64,000 nucleotides of DNA from Planctomycetota bacterium (GTDB lineage: Bacteria; Planctomycetota; SZUA-567), in contig JAISJR010000018.1 of assembly GCA_031261425.1 (NCBI GenBank), forward strand, positions 1-64,000. Reading direction: 5' to 3'. The notes beneath the pieces are model-generated. The model saw nothing but the letters and a program-made list of their open reading frames with translations, did not search any database and was not told the origin of the DNA. Both the position numbers and the translations under genes were made by a program. Of this stretch, positions 43,331 to 52,500 are shown piece after piece (position 1 is the stretch's first letter; each line of letters begins with the position of its first letter).

Positions 43331-45196
43331 TCAGTTTCGTTTCCGTGTGATTTTTGGCTTTGCAATAAAATTTCCAAATAGCAATACCCATTTACTGACA
43401 ACGGCATCGGGAATTTCGATTTTTCCTTTCATCAGTTGTGCCTTCACGTTTTTGGCAAGCACAACCTTCCAACCCGTTGGTAATTCAAAGCTGTTATCCC
43501 GCGCAAATGCTTCAATTTGAGGAACGACTGGCTTGGTTTCGTCCGGCACAAAATCATCATCAGACGAACCAAACCATTTGTTCAGTTGAACCGATAGCAA
43601 TTCTACTGGAATCAAATCTTCCACTTCGCTTCCGTCAAACCCAACAAAGGTCGCAACGCTAAGCAACTTCTCCTTGCAGTCGGAGTATAACTTGCCCTCC
43701 AACTCTTTTTTAGCTGAGTTGCCCGTGTTGTCGGAGTCCAAGATAATGAACGGCAACTCTTCATTTCGCCCACTAACCAAAGAGGTAATCGCTGATACCC
43801 CCTTACTCTTGCACCCGCCAGAAGGCATAAAGATGAGTTCATTACTCGGCTTTAGCTTGCCCTCTTTTATAAGGTGAAGCTTAATCGCGTTGAGATAAAA
43901 CTGGTCTGAAGTGCCCTCGACGATTATTGGCTGACAACCGTTGAGCAATATATCCGAAACACTCAGCCCGAGCGCGGCGTGAACCGCATACACGGATTTC
44001 TCGTTCAGATTATCGTCTGCTTCCCTCAAGTTATCAGATACAACAGTGTACCCCTCTTTATCAACGAACACGGCTTTAACTCTGTCGATATTGCTCGTGT
44101 CAACAAGAAATGGCGAGTGGGTCGTATGGATAATCTGATTGTTATGCGACAGGTTTTCAAAAAATGCAACAAGGTCTTTTTGTGCCATAGGGTGAAGCGT
44201 CAAGCCTGCCTCATCAAGCAACAAAATTGTTCCCTTGTGAGCAGACTGGCTCTCGACAAGAAAGACCAAAAAGAAACTCAAGAACCACTGTAGCCCTGTG
44301 CTACGGCGTTCAAGTTCAATCTCTTCTTTACGGACGGAATCCGACACCCAAATTTTGAAAAAGTCTCCGTCCGCTTGTAAGCGGAATGTATAATCTCCCT
44401 GTTTCCACCAACTTGCAAATTGCTCCGTCAACTTGAAAGATGCAGAGTTAAGTAGCGTAGTCCGTTCTTCTTTCTTTTTTGTAATTTGAGTAATGTCATC
44501 TTGCGAAAGAGTTTTCGTTTGTTGAGGCATACCGTTTTTTATGACCTGCGTTGTTGCGGCAGGGTCTTTCCCCAATTCAAGAATTTCCTCAGCTTTGAGG
44601 TTGACAAACTCAAATAACACTCGCAATGTCCGTACCTTAGCGGGATTATCGAAGCCGGGCAGTTTTTCGCCTTTAAGCAGTTTGACCGTATGCGGCAAAT
44701 AGATTTGAGCGTCAAGGTTACCATAGTTCGAGTAATAAACAAATGAGGGCATCTCGTTAACGGCAAGTTGCCGTGCATCTGCATTATCCGAAAATTTTGC
44801 CGAGTGCCCCTCTGCTGTGGTCAGAAATGAAACGGTGTAGCCACCGTTAAAATTACGAGTGATTTCCGTATAATGAACCTCGGATATGTCGTACTCGCAC
44901 ATTGCAGACAGCTTGTCCTTTATGTCGTTGTCCAATTCAAAACGCACCGAAATAAACGTGTGCTTTTCAGGCTCGTTTCGCCATTCGGCATAATACTTAT
45001 TGGGCATATCGTGAAGCGGCTCTATTTTGCCTTCGTCGCTTTCACGTGCCGGGTGAAGTTTCCATAAGGCAATAATGACGTTGGACTTACCCGCTTCGTT
45101 CATACCAACAAGCGTAGTTACATCATCACAATCTATCCAGCCGCTATCGTTGATTGAACGAAAGCCTGTCACGCGAAACTTTTTAAGAGTCATCAT
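43331..45196 (-). CDS. OLD-family ATPase with TOPRIM nuclease domain
   Basis: 621 residues. ABC-type ATPase split by a coiled region: Walker A GMNEAGKSNV, signature STGLQWFLSF, Walker B LLLDEAGLTLHP, H-loop HTTHSPFLVD. The C-terminal TOPRIM domain has Glu in PIIVEGTSDQFYL and the DSD of FIILDSDNTG. This is the layout of OLD and GajA phage-defence nucleases. No UvrD-like GajB partner is next to it, so it is a class 1-like stand-alone. It is convergent with the relaxase and in line with the restriction genes. ATG 45196 has AGGGGG at proper spacing. Confidence 0.92.
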   Translation of the reverse strand: MMTLKKFRVTGFRSINDSGWIDCDDVTTLVGMNEAGKSNVIIALWKLHPARESDEGKIEPLHDMPNKYYAEWRNEPEKHTFISVRFELDNDIKDKLSAMCEYDISEVHYTEITRNFNGGYTVSFLTTAEGHSAKFSDNADARQLAVNEMPSFVYYSNYGNLDAQIYLPHTVKLLKGEKLPGFDNPAKVRTLRVLFEFVNLKAEEILELGKDPAATTQVIKNGMPQQTKTLSQDDITQITKKKEERTTLLNSASFKLTEQFASWWKQGDYTFRLQADGDFFKIWVSDSVRKEEIELERRSTGLQWFLSFFLVFLVESQSAHKGTILLLDEAGLTLHPMAQKDLVAFFENLSHNNQIIHTTHSPFLVDTSNIDRVKAVFVDKEGYTVVSDNLREADDNLNEKSVYAVHAALGLSVSDILLNGCQPIIVEGTSDQFYLNAIKLHLIKEGKLKPSNELIFMPSGGCKSKGVSAITSLVSGRNEELPFIILDSDNTGNSAKKELEGKLYSDCKEKLLSVATFVGFDGSEVEDLIPVELLSVQLNKWFGSSDDDFVPDETKPVVPQIEAFARDNSFELPTGWKVVLAKNVKAQLMKGKIEIPDAVVSKWVLLFGNFIAKPKITRKRN

Positions 45197-45237
45197 TATC
45201 ATGTCCCCCTGATTGTTAAAGTTTTACCCGGTGGCGT

Positions 45238-46794
45238 TTAGCCAATATCCCCCAACAACACCTGCCTGTCCACCGAAAACAAATCGCGTAGCGCGGCGTG
45301 TGAGTATGCCGTTTCGCCGTGACGCTCGACGAGTCGTATCACGTTGTGGACGCTGACCGCGCTACCGTGTACGCTTGTTTCACGGGATATATCGGCGATT
45401 TGCGCATCGATGTTCGCGCCGAACCCGCCCGCGATATACGCGAAAAACGACAGCGGAAACGCGCCGTCGTAATAGTTCCGCAAGCCGCCGATGTAGTTGG
45501 TAATCATACGGTTGCGGTGGTCGTTGCTTATCGTGTATTTGGAATACGCCTTGTTGTCGATAATACCGCAATAACCACTTTCGTCCGACAGTAACAGCAC
45601 GTCCGGCGTAAGACCAATCGGCCCGACGTGACGCGTCTCAAACCCGAACACCCCGCTGAACAATTCGGCGGTTGCCTTTTCAAAGTCAACGGCATTATCG
45701 CGCCCGCGAAACGCCATCTCGTAATACTCCGTCATAAACGAGCCGATTGCGCCGTGCGGGTAAAACTTGCGCAACGTTTGCTCAACGTTTGCCGCCTTTA
45801 TCCCGGTCAATTCGGCGATACGGTCAACGAGCGCGGCGGTGATTTTCGCAACGGGAGCGCGTAACGCCTCGCCGATAAACGCTTGCCGCACCTTATGCTC
45901 TGTAATCATACGGTCGGTGATGGTTTGCGTTTTGTCAAGACTGCGCGTGTCCTTTTGATGTTTGGGGTCAACGCCGTACTTCCGTTGAAAATACTCGTGC
46001 CTGTCGGGTTGGTCAATAAGCGGCGCGTTGTCCGCAAGTATGGCGGCGACTTCCTCCGCCTTTTCGGGGATAATCCGTAGCTTACCGTCCTCGTCGCGTA
46101 GGGCGAGTTGGGTAAACTCTATCCAGTTTTGAATCGTGTTCGCCACGTCAAGCGGATTATCAAACGGCTTGGATTCGTTCACGCCTTTGCTTGACGGGTA
46201 TTTCCACACAAAGTCCTTATCAAGAACAGCGTCACCGTCCTGACGGTACGCCAAAATACGTTCGACGACGTGCTTATAACACCGTTCGGTTTCGTTCTCA
46301 GATTCAACGATTACGACCTTGCCTATTTCGGCTTTAGTGAGATGCTCAATCCGCGAATCCGACAGCAGACGGAGCAAGAAACGAAACGGGCGAATTTTGA
46401 ATCGCTCGCTGACTTTAACGCCCTGCGAGAGCGAGTAGGACGACGGAAACTGGTAGCGCAAAATCTGATGTTTAAGGACAGCGACAGGCGGCTCGCCCGC
46501 CATTATCGCCTCTCCCGCAAGTGTCAAGCGGAGTTTGCCGTTTGATTCCTGCCTAAACAGCAAACCCAAACTCGCCAACCACGCGACGTATGTACGTCCG
46601 CCACCGCCCCGTTGGTCGCGACGCTCGCCCACACGCTTAATCTGTGACGCTTCAAGCGCGGCTTCAAAATCAAGGTGAACGCCGCGCTGTCTTTGCCATT
46701 CTTGGTTAAGCGAAACGTCCGCGATTGCCGCCAACGTTTCGGGAATAAGGTTCAGTTTGCGCTTCGGGCGCGTAACCCACCAGTTATTTATCAT
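45238..46794 (-). CDS. AlwI-family type II restriction endonuclease
   Basis: 518 residues. N-terminal WWVTRPKRKLNLIPETL and a winged-helix-rich DNA-reading half are followed by a PD-(D/E)XK nuclease with PD at 407-408 and DNK at 423-425 in TPDVLLLSDESGYCGIIDNKAY. AlwI relatives are FokI-like type IIS enzymes (AlwI itself cuts beside GGATC). Target here is unknown. It starts 3 bp after the stop of the gene before it, with GGGAG upstream. Confidence 0.88.
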   Translation of the reverse strand: MINNWWVTRPKRKLNLIPETLAAIADVSLNQEWQRQRGVHLDFEAALEASQIKRVGERRDQRGGGGRTYVAWLASLGLLFRQESNGKLRLTLAGEAIMAGEPPVAVLKHQILRYQFPSSYSLSQGVKVSERFKIRPFRFLLRLLSDSRIEHLTKAEIGKVVIVESENETERCYKHVVERILAYRQDGDAVLDKDFVWKYPSSKGVNESKPFDNPLDVANTIQNWIEFTQLALRDEDGKLRIIPEKAEEVAAILADNAPLIDQPDRHEYFQRKYGVDPKHQKDTRSLDKTQTITDRMITEHKVRQAFIGEALRAPVAKITAALVDRIAELTGIKAANVEQTLRKFYPHGAIGSFMTEYYEMAFRGRDNAVDFEKATAELFSGVFGFETRHVGPIGLTPDVLLLSDESGYCGIIDNKAYSKYTISNDHRNRMITNYIGGLRNYYDGAFPLSFFAYIAGGFGANIDAQIADISRETSVHGSAVSVHNVIRLVERHGETAYSHAALRDLFSVDRQVLLGDIG

Positions 46795-46797
46795 CGT

Positions 46798-47802
46798 TTA
46801 TCTCCCATCTCCTAATTCCACGTGATTCAGTATGACGTGTTGCTCGCCTTCCCAGTATCCGTTGTCGCCCAAACTTTGTTCGACATTGACAAAGCCATCG
46901 CCAAAATAGTAACCGAACGCTTTCTTGAGCGTATGAGCAGAAAAGTCAAAAAGATTTCGATTCACAACCCGCGAAAAGACGTTTGACGGTTCGCCAATGT
47001 TAAAATATGTCAATTGTCGCACTATTTCATAAACATCCAAAGCAAACTTATAGTTTCCGAAAAACGGCAGACCAAATCCTCCGCCAAAAATCGGCAGAAA
47101 ACTACGTTTGAAATCCGAATGTTCCCAAACATCAATCAAAATTTCCGCACAATCGCAAAAACCAAATTTTGTACAGGGAAATTCAGGGATAACCGACAAA
47201 CTATCTCGCTTAATATCATCAAAATCAATTCGCCCATTATTTTGCTGTTCGCAAAATACGTTTTGTGCTGTCAAAAAGGTCATATCGCCGGTAGAAGTAA
47301 ACAACCCAAAATTTCCAAGCGTATTCGAATGATTGAGCATAGACAAAGTCTGCTCGCGAAAAATACCTGAAACGCCTGTAAAAGTCGGAAAGTTTTTGAG
47401 CAAGAAAAGTTGCTCTTGGTCAATGTTCCAAATGTCTGAAGCCGTAGTCCTCTTGTCCGCTTTCTTGTTTTGAATAAAAGCAGTTTTCAAAAAAACTATC
47501 TGCCGATTATATGTAACGAGCGAGAATATAACCATATCCCCTAACTCGCGACGTTGGTTTCCGTTGTGTTCAAATTCCACAACAGAAGTACGACCGTGAG
47601 TTTTTAGGCTGTCAATCCGCAATCCAAGATACCGCTTGTTAGACATAGCGGTGCAGAGGTCTGTCACAGTTCTCACCTCAGCATTAGGAAGATTCTGCGT
47701 GAGAACCGCATATATTTCACAAGCAAACTCATTCTGCCAAGCACGAAACTCGTCAGAAACAAAGTAATCTTGATAAAATCTACGAATAGCGTCCCTAATC
47801 AT
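46798..47802 (-). CDS. Unrecognised protein inside the restriction-modification operon
   Basis: 334 residues. No family recognised. Visible traits are a helical start (MIRDAIRRFYQDYF), a possible nuclease-like stretch (RTSVVEFEHNGNQRRELGDMVIFSLV...IVFLKTAF) and a C-terminal half rich in Phe and Asn. GGAGG at nine bases supports ATG 47802, overlapping the methyltransferase stop by 8 bp. Position between methyltransferase and endonuclease suggests a second restriction subunit or a specificity/regulatory factor; this is inference. Confidence 0.8.
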   Translation of the reverse strand: MIRDAIRRFYQDYFVSDEFRAWQNEFACEIYAVLTQNLPNAEVRTVTDLCTAMSNKRYLGLRIDSLKTHGRTSVVEFEHNGNQRRELGDMVIFSLVTYNRQIVFLKTAFIQNKKADKRTTASDIWNIDQEQLFLLKNFPTFTGVSGIFREQTLSMLNHSNTLGNFGLFTSTGDMTFLTAQNVFCEQQNNGRIDFDDIKRDSLSVIPEFPCTKFGFCDCAEILIDVWEHSDFKRSFLPIFGGGFGLPFFGNYKFALDVYEIVRQLTYFNIGEPSNVFSRVVNRNLFDFSAHTLKKAFGYYFGDGFVNVEQSLGDNGYWEGEQHVILNHVELGDGR

Positions 47803-48856
47803 TGATGTTAGCCTCCATCCATTCATATTTCACACCCGCGAACGTCTTCAATATAGCCTCGAAGATTATCCTCGCCCCATCGCACGGCACCGCCATACCG
47901 ATTTGACGGCGAACGCTCTCTTTCGAGCCGTTGAACACATAAGTGTCGGGGAAGGTTTGCAAACGTGCGCGTTCACGGTTGGTCAACGCTCGCGGTTCGC
48001 TCCAGTGGTAAATATGAGTACCGCCGCCACCGCTTCCTGTTACAGTATAGGCGGGCTTGTTCGGGTCAAGGCGTTTATATATCTGACTGATTTTAGTTGC
48101 CGTCTTAATTTGAAGTTCCTCCGGCAGATTCGCCGTAAACGCATTCTCACCGGGCTTGATACACTCCAAACGCCGCACGACATTTGCAGACTGCTTTGTC
48201 AGCTCATTGTTAGGCGCATCAGGCGCAATCGGCGGCTTTTCAATCGCTACGCGGCAACTGTTATCAATGCCTTTATACGGCGCGGTGGACGGAACGTGAA
48301 ACTCCGCGCTTTCGTTTTTGTGTATGCCAACAATGATAACGCGGTGACGCGCTTGAGGAACGCCGTATTGCTCAAATTTATAAAGGTGCGGAGTGACTAC
48401 ATACCCCGCCGCTCTCATATCGTCAAGAATACGCGCAAACGCCTTGCCGTCATTCGCGGTTTGCAATCCACCGACATTTTCAGCGAGAAACCAACGCGGC
48501 TGAAAAATAGTCAACGCCTTAACGCCGTAAGAATACAGCGGACCGTAGACACCATCAAGCCCTTTTTGCTCGCCGACAACGCTGTAATCATTGCAAGGAA
48601 ATCCGAACGCGAGTGCGTCAATATCGCCTTGTTGTCCCAGTGATTTTTCAATATCCATCTGCCGAATGTCGCCCCACACGACGCTACCCGGATTATTGCG
48701 GCAGATGTTATATGCGTAAGTAGCGCAAGTATCACTGTCATAGTCGGTAGCCCATTGGTGAACTATTCCGTAATCATCTGTGACTTTGGCGGTCATTGCG
48801 CCGTGGGCAATTCCACCGGGACCGCAAAACAGCTCGCCTAATCTAAATTTGCTCAT
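47795..48856 (-). CDS. DNA (cytosine-5) methyltransferase
   Basis: 353 residues. Motif I GELFCGPGGIAHG, motif IV GFPCNDYS with catalytic Cys88 (PCN in place of the usual PCQ), motif VI ENVGG (126-130), motif VIII QARHRVIIVG, motif IX RARLQTFPD and motif X QIGMAVPC. It protects host DNA from the linked endonuclease. GAGG lies about 10 bp before the ATG. Confidence 0.95.
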   Translation of the reverse strand: MSKFRLGELFCGPGGIAHGAMTAKVTDDYGIVHQWATDYDSDTCATYAYNICRNNPGSVVWGDIRQMDIEKSLGQQGDIDALAFGFPCNDYSVVGEQKGLDGVYGPLYSYGVKALTIFQPRWFLAENVGGLQTANDGKAFARILDDMRAAGYVVTPHLYKFEQYGVPQARHRVIIVGIHKNESAEFHVPSTAPYKGIDNSCRVAIEKPPIAPDAPNNELTKQSANVVRRLECIKPGENAFTANLPEELQIKTATKISQIYKRLDPNKPAYTVTGSGGGGTHIYHWSEPRALTNRERARLQTFPDTYVFNGSKESVRRQIGMAVPCDGARIIFEAILKTFAGVKYEWMEANIND

Positions 48857-48875
48857 AGACGCACCTCGCTTTCAT

Positions 48876-49088
48876 TTATATCCTTTCGTCATTTGGTAGC
48901 ACGAACGCTCTTTCAAATTTCGCGCCAACGGCTTGGGCTAATTTGTCTAACTCATCTATCGTAAAGATCTGCCGCTCTAACTTAGCACTAAACGCTTGCG
49001 GAGATTGCCCCGTCCTACGCGCCAATTCTGCCTTACTGATATTGAGCCGAGCGCACAACAATCGTATTTGGTCTGAAATACTCATCAT
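48876..49088 (-). CDS. XRE-type regulator (controller-like) of the restriction operon
   Basis: 70 residues, almost wholly a helix-turn-helix (IRLLCARLNISKAELARRTGQ, SPQAFSAKLERQIFTIDELDKLAQAVGAKFERAF). It begins the operon, 19 bp before the methyltransferase, and is thus placed like a C protein. The start could be GTG 49091 or ATG 49088/49085. A perfect consensus promoter precedes it. Confidence 0.9.
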   Translation of the reverse strand: MMSISDQIRLLCARLNISKAELARRTGQSPQAFSAKLERQIFTIDELDKLAQAVGAKFERAFVLPNDERI

Positions 49089-49120
49089 CACCGCCCCAAT
49101 CTTTCTCCATATTACTCATC

Positions 49121-49149
49121 ATTATACATCAAAATGCTTGGCTTGTCAA
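49121..49149 (-). promoter_or_regulatory. Perfect consensus sigma70 promoter of the restriction operon
   Basis: TTGACA, exactly 17 bp, TATAAT on the minus strand, about 33 bp before the regulator start. The 9-bp palindrome CTTGTCAAG covers the -35 box and could be an operator. Confidence 0.9.
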
Positions 49150-49233
49150 GTGATAATTTTAGCTTTCGAGATTAAAAAATAGTAAAACGAGGGATTAATT
49201 TTGAACAAATTGTAAATTCATACTTGTTTGCAA

Positions 49234-49380
49234 CAAACCTCCTTGATAAACCGTCCCCGGCGGGGCTAATTTCTTTTTCGCGCTATCCGGCGGTTACGCG
49301 CACGGCTTCGCCGTTTCGCTTCACCGCCGGTTATTCATCATTACGCCCCTGCGGGGCGATTAGTGGAATGATTTATCAAA
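49234..49380. repeat. Inverted-repeat element at the right island boundary
   Basis: TTGATAAACC and GATTTATCAA ends with CCCCGGCGGGG and CCCCTGCGGGG hairpins, and an inner CCGGCGGTTA/ACCGCCGG pair. It holds the 20-bp sequence of the left boundary in inverted orientation (49319-49338). The rest of 49150-49539 shows no gene. Confidence 0.75.
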
Positions 49381-49539
49381 GCATTTCCTCGCCCCGTTAC
49401 ATCGCCGTCGCGGGTTGGCGCTTTTTTTGGGGGGCGGTGGCAGTTTGATTTAATTTTTGTTCCAATTTCTAGAAAAGAGTTTATGTATAACGGTTACCTG
49501 TAAATAGAAAAATACATCAATAACTTTCTACCGCCGGTT

Positions 49540-52500
49540 TCACGCCGCGTCGTCTCTGGGCGCGGCGGTGAATTGCAACGAGTAGCGGGTGCTGACGCCG
49601 GGTTGTTCTTGCGTTACGCCGTAAATGGTGTCCACCATGCTCATCGTTCGCTTCGAGTGTGAGATGATAATGAATTGCGTGTCGGCGGTGAATTTCCGCA
49701 CCGCTTCCATAAACCGGTCGATGTTCGACTCGTCGAGCGGTCCGTCAACCTCGTCGAGAATACAGAACGGGCTGGGCTTACAGCGGAAAATCGCGAACAG
49801 CAACGCCACCGCGCACAACGCCTTTTCGCCGCCCGACAAAAGCGAAATGCTTTTCGGCGATTTGCCCGGCGGACGCGCGATAATTTCAATGCCGCGCTCG
49901 CCCTCGTTTGCAAGCGGTTCGGCGAGGACTAATTCCGCCTGTCCGCCGCCGAATAAATAGGTGAACATTTCCTGAAAATTCACTTTCACTTTCTCAAACG
50001 TTTCCGCGAATTTCCGGTCGCACTCGCGGTTAAATTTCTCAATCATCGATAGCAAATCATCGGCGGCGGCTTGAATGTCCTCGCGCTCGACCTGATAAAA
50101 TTCCGCCCGCGCCTCCAACTCCGCCAACTCCTCAATCGCATACATATTCACCGGACCGAGCCGCGCGATTTTGTCGGACAGCGCCTGCACCAAATCGGCG
50201 AGCGCCGCGTCGTCGAGCGTGTTGATGTCGGTGTCCTCAATCATTATCGGCGTCTGCGGTTCGATTAGCGCCTCGCCCGTCGCCGCCGAAAACACCGGCT
50301 CGCGCCAATGTTCCCGTGCGACCGCCGCCAAATCTTCGAGCCCCAATTCGGCGCGCGCTTTTTCCGCCACCGTTTCGAGGCGGACGTTTAATTCGCTGAT
50401 TTTCACTTGCGCCGCGTTGACGGTCTGATACGCCGCGTTCGCCGCGCTTTGCGCTTCTTTTTCTTCGCCGCGCAACCGCTCAAGCCGCTCGCGCAAATCG
50501 CGCAATTGCTCTTTGTCGCCGGCGTCTCCCGTCGCGTCGCGCTTCGCCAATAATTCGACTTCCTGCGCTTTCAGCGCCGACAGGCGCGTTTGCACCGCGG
50601 CGTGGTCGCTCGCCGCCGCGCCCGCCGCCGCCTCGCGCGCCGTCAGTTCCGCCGCGATTTCGCGCTGATTAGTCGCGCACTCTTGCAACCGGCGCGACCA
50701 TTCGTTGACCGCGCCGGACGCCGCGCCGCGCCGCTCGCGCCCGCCCGCCAAAGAATTGCCGAGCGCGTCTAAATTTTCCCGCGCCGACTTTTGCGCCGTC
50801 AACGTCGCCTGTATTTCCGTCGTCGTCGCCTGCTCCCGCGCCGCCAACGATGCTTTTTCTGCGGCGAAATTTTCGCGGTCGTTCGCGAACGCCGCGCTTG
50901 CATTTTCGAGCCGGATTTTCACCGCGTCGAAATTCGCGACATCGGCGATGGCGCGTTGATGTTCGCTGTTTTTTACCGACAACTCGCGCTCCAACGCTCC
51001 GCCGGTTTGGATTTCGCGCGTCAGTTCGGCTTCGAGTTCGGCGCGTTCCCGCTCGCTGGTCGCGACTTTTTCCGCGTAACTTTGCCGCGTCGCTTCGCCC
51101 GCCGCGAGTTGCGCGGCGAGGTCGGCGATTTGCCGCGCCAGCGCGTCTTTTTCGGCGTTGCGGGCGATAAGTCCGCCGCGCTGTTGATTGCCCTGTCCGC
51201 CGGTCATCGCGCCGTGCGGACTGATGACTTCGCCGTCGAGCGTTACGAGGCGCACGCCCCGCGCCGCGCCGCCGGCGAGTTCCCGCGCCGTCGTCAAGTC
51301 CCGCACGATAAGCACGCCGTTTAATAAATACGCGACGGCGCGTTCGTATTCGTCGGCGAAATCGACGAGGTCAAACGCTTCGCCGACGACGCCGGCTTGC
51401 CGCAAGACCTCGTCGCGGAGCGGCGGGCGGGGCGAGATGCGGTCGAGCGGCAAAAACGTGGCGCGACCGGCGCGATTTTGTTTGAGATATTGGATGCACT
51501 CCTGCGCGCCCGCCGCCGTGCGCGTGATTAAATCCTGCGCCGCGCCGCCGAGCGCGGTTTCGATGGCGGTCGCGTATTCCGGCGGGACTTGCAGGATGTC
51601 GGCGACCATTCCGAGCAAGTCGCCGATTTGTCCGCGCTCTTTCGCCAGCAACGCCGCTTTGACGCCGCCGAACGCGCCGTCGTGCGCGTCGGCGAGTTCC
51701 TGCAACGTCGCGTGGCGACTGCGGAGCGCCGATAATTTTTGTTGCCGCTCGGCGAGGGCGGCGACCTCGCGTTCCGCCGCGAGCCGCGCCTGTTTTTCGT
51801 TTTCCCGCGCCGCCGTTACGCGCTCGTTCAACGCCGTGAAATTATTTTTCGCGGCGTCGTATTTTTGTTGCCATTCGGATTTTTCCGCGCCAAGTTCCCG
51901 TTCGCGGCGGCGCAACGCTTCTTCATTTAATAGATGTTCGCGCAGACGCGCCGCGCCGTCGGCGGCGCGGGCGGACGCTTGCGCTTCGGCGGCGCGGATT
52001 TCACTGCGGCGCTCGGCAATCGTCAACGCCGCGTCGCGGAGGGCGGCGATTTTTTGTTCACATTCGTCAAGTTGCCGCTGACGCTCATTCCGTTCGCTGT
52101 CCTGTTCGTCGAGAATTTTTTGATACTCGGCAAGTTCCGCTTCTGCGGCGGCGAGCGCGGTCTGCGCGGCGGTTTCCGCGGCGGCGAGCGCCGTTAATTT
52201 TTCGCGCAACGCGGCGGCGCGTTGCGTGGCTTCTTGTTGCGTCGCCGTCAGATTTTCGCGTTTTTCGGCGGCGGTGGCGAGTTCGATTTGAATCTGATTA
52301 AGCGCGGTTTGCAGGGCGCGATATTCACGCTCGCCCTGTTCGACCTTTTCCTGTAATGCCAATTCTTCGCCGGTCAGTCCGGTAATCATTTGCGCGAGTT
52401 CGGTCTGGCGCGAATTTTTTTGCGCGAATAAATTTTCGCCGGACGCTTTTTCTTTTTCGCCCGCGGACAGTTGCGCGAGATAAGTCGTGGCGAGGCGCGT

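Noticed and set aside
49224-49448. 74-codon frame right of the island
   Set aside because: It lies within an inverted-repeat element with no ribosome site or domain.
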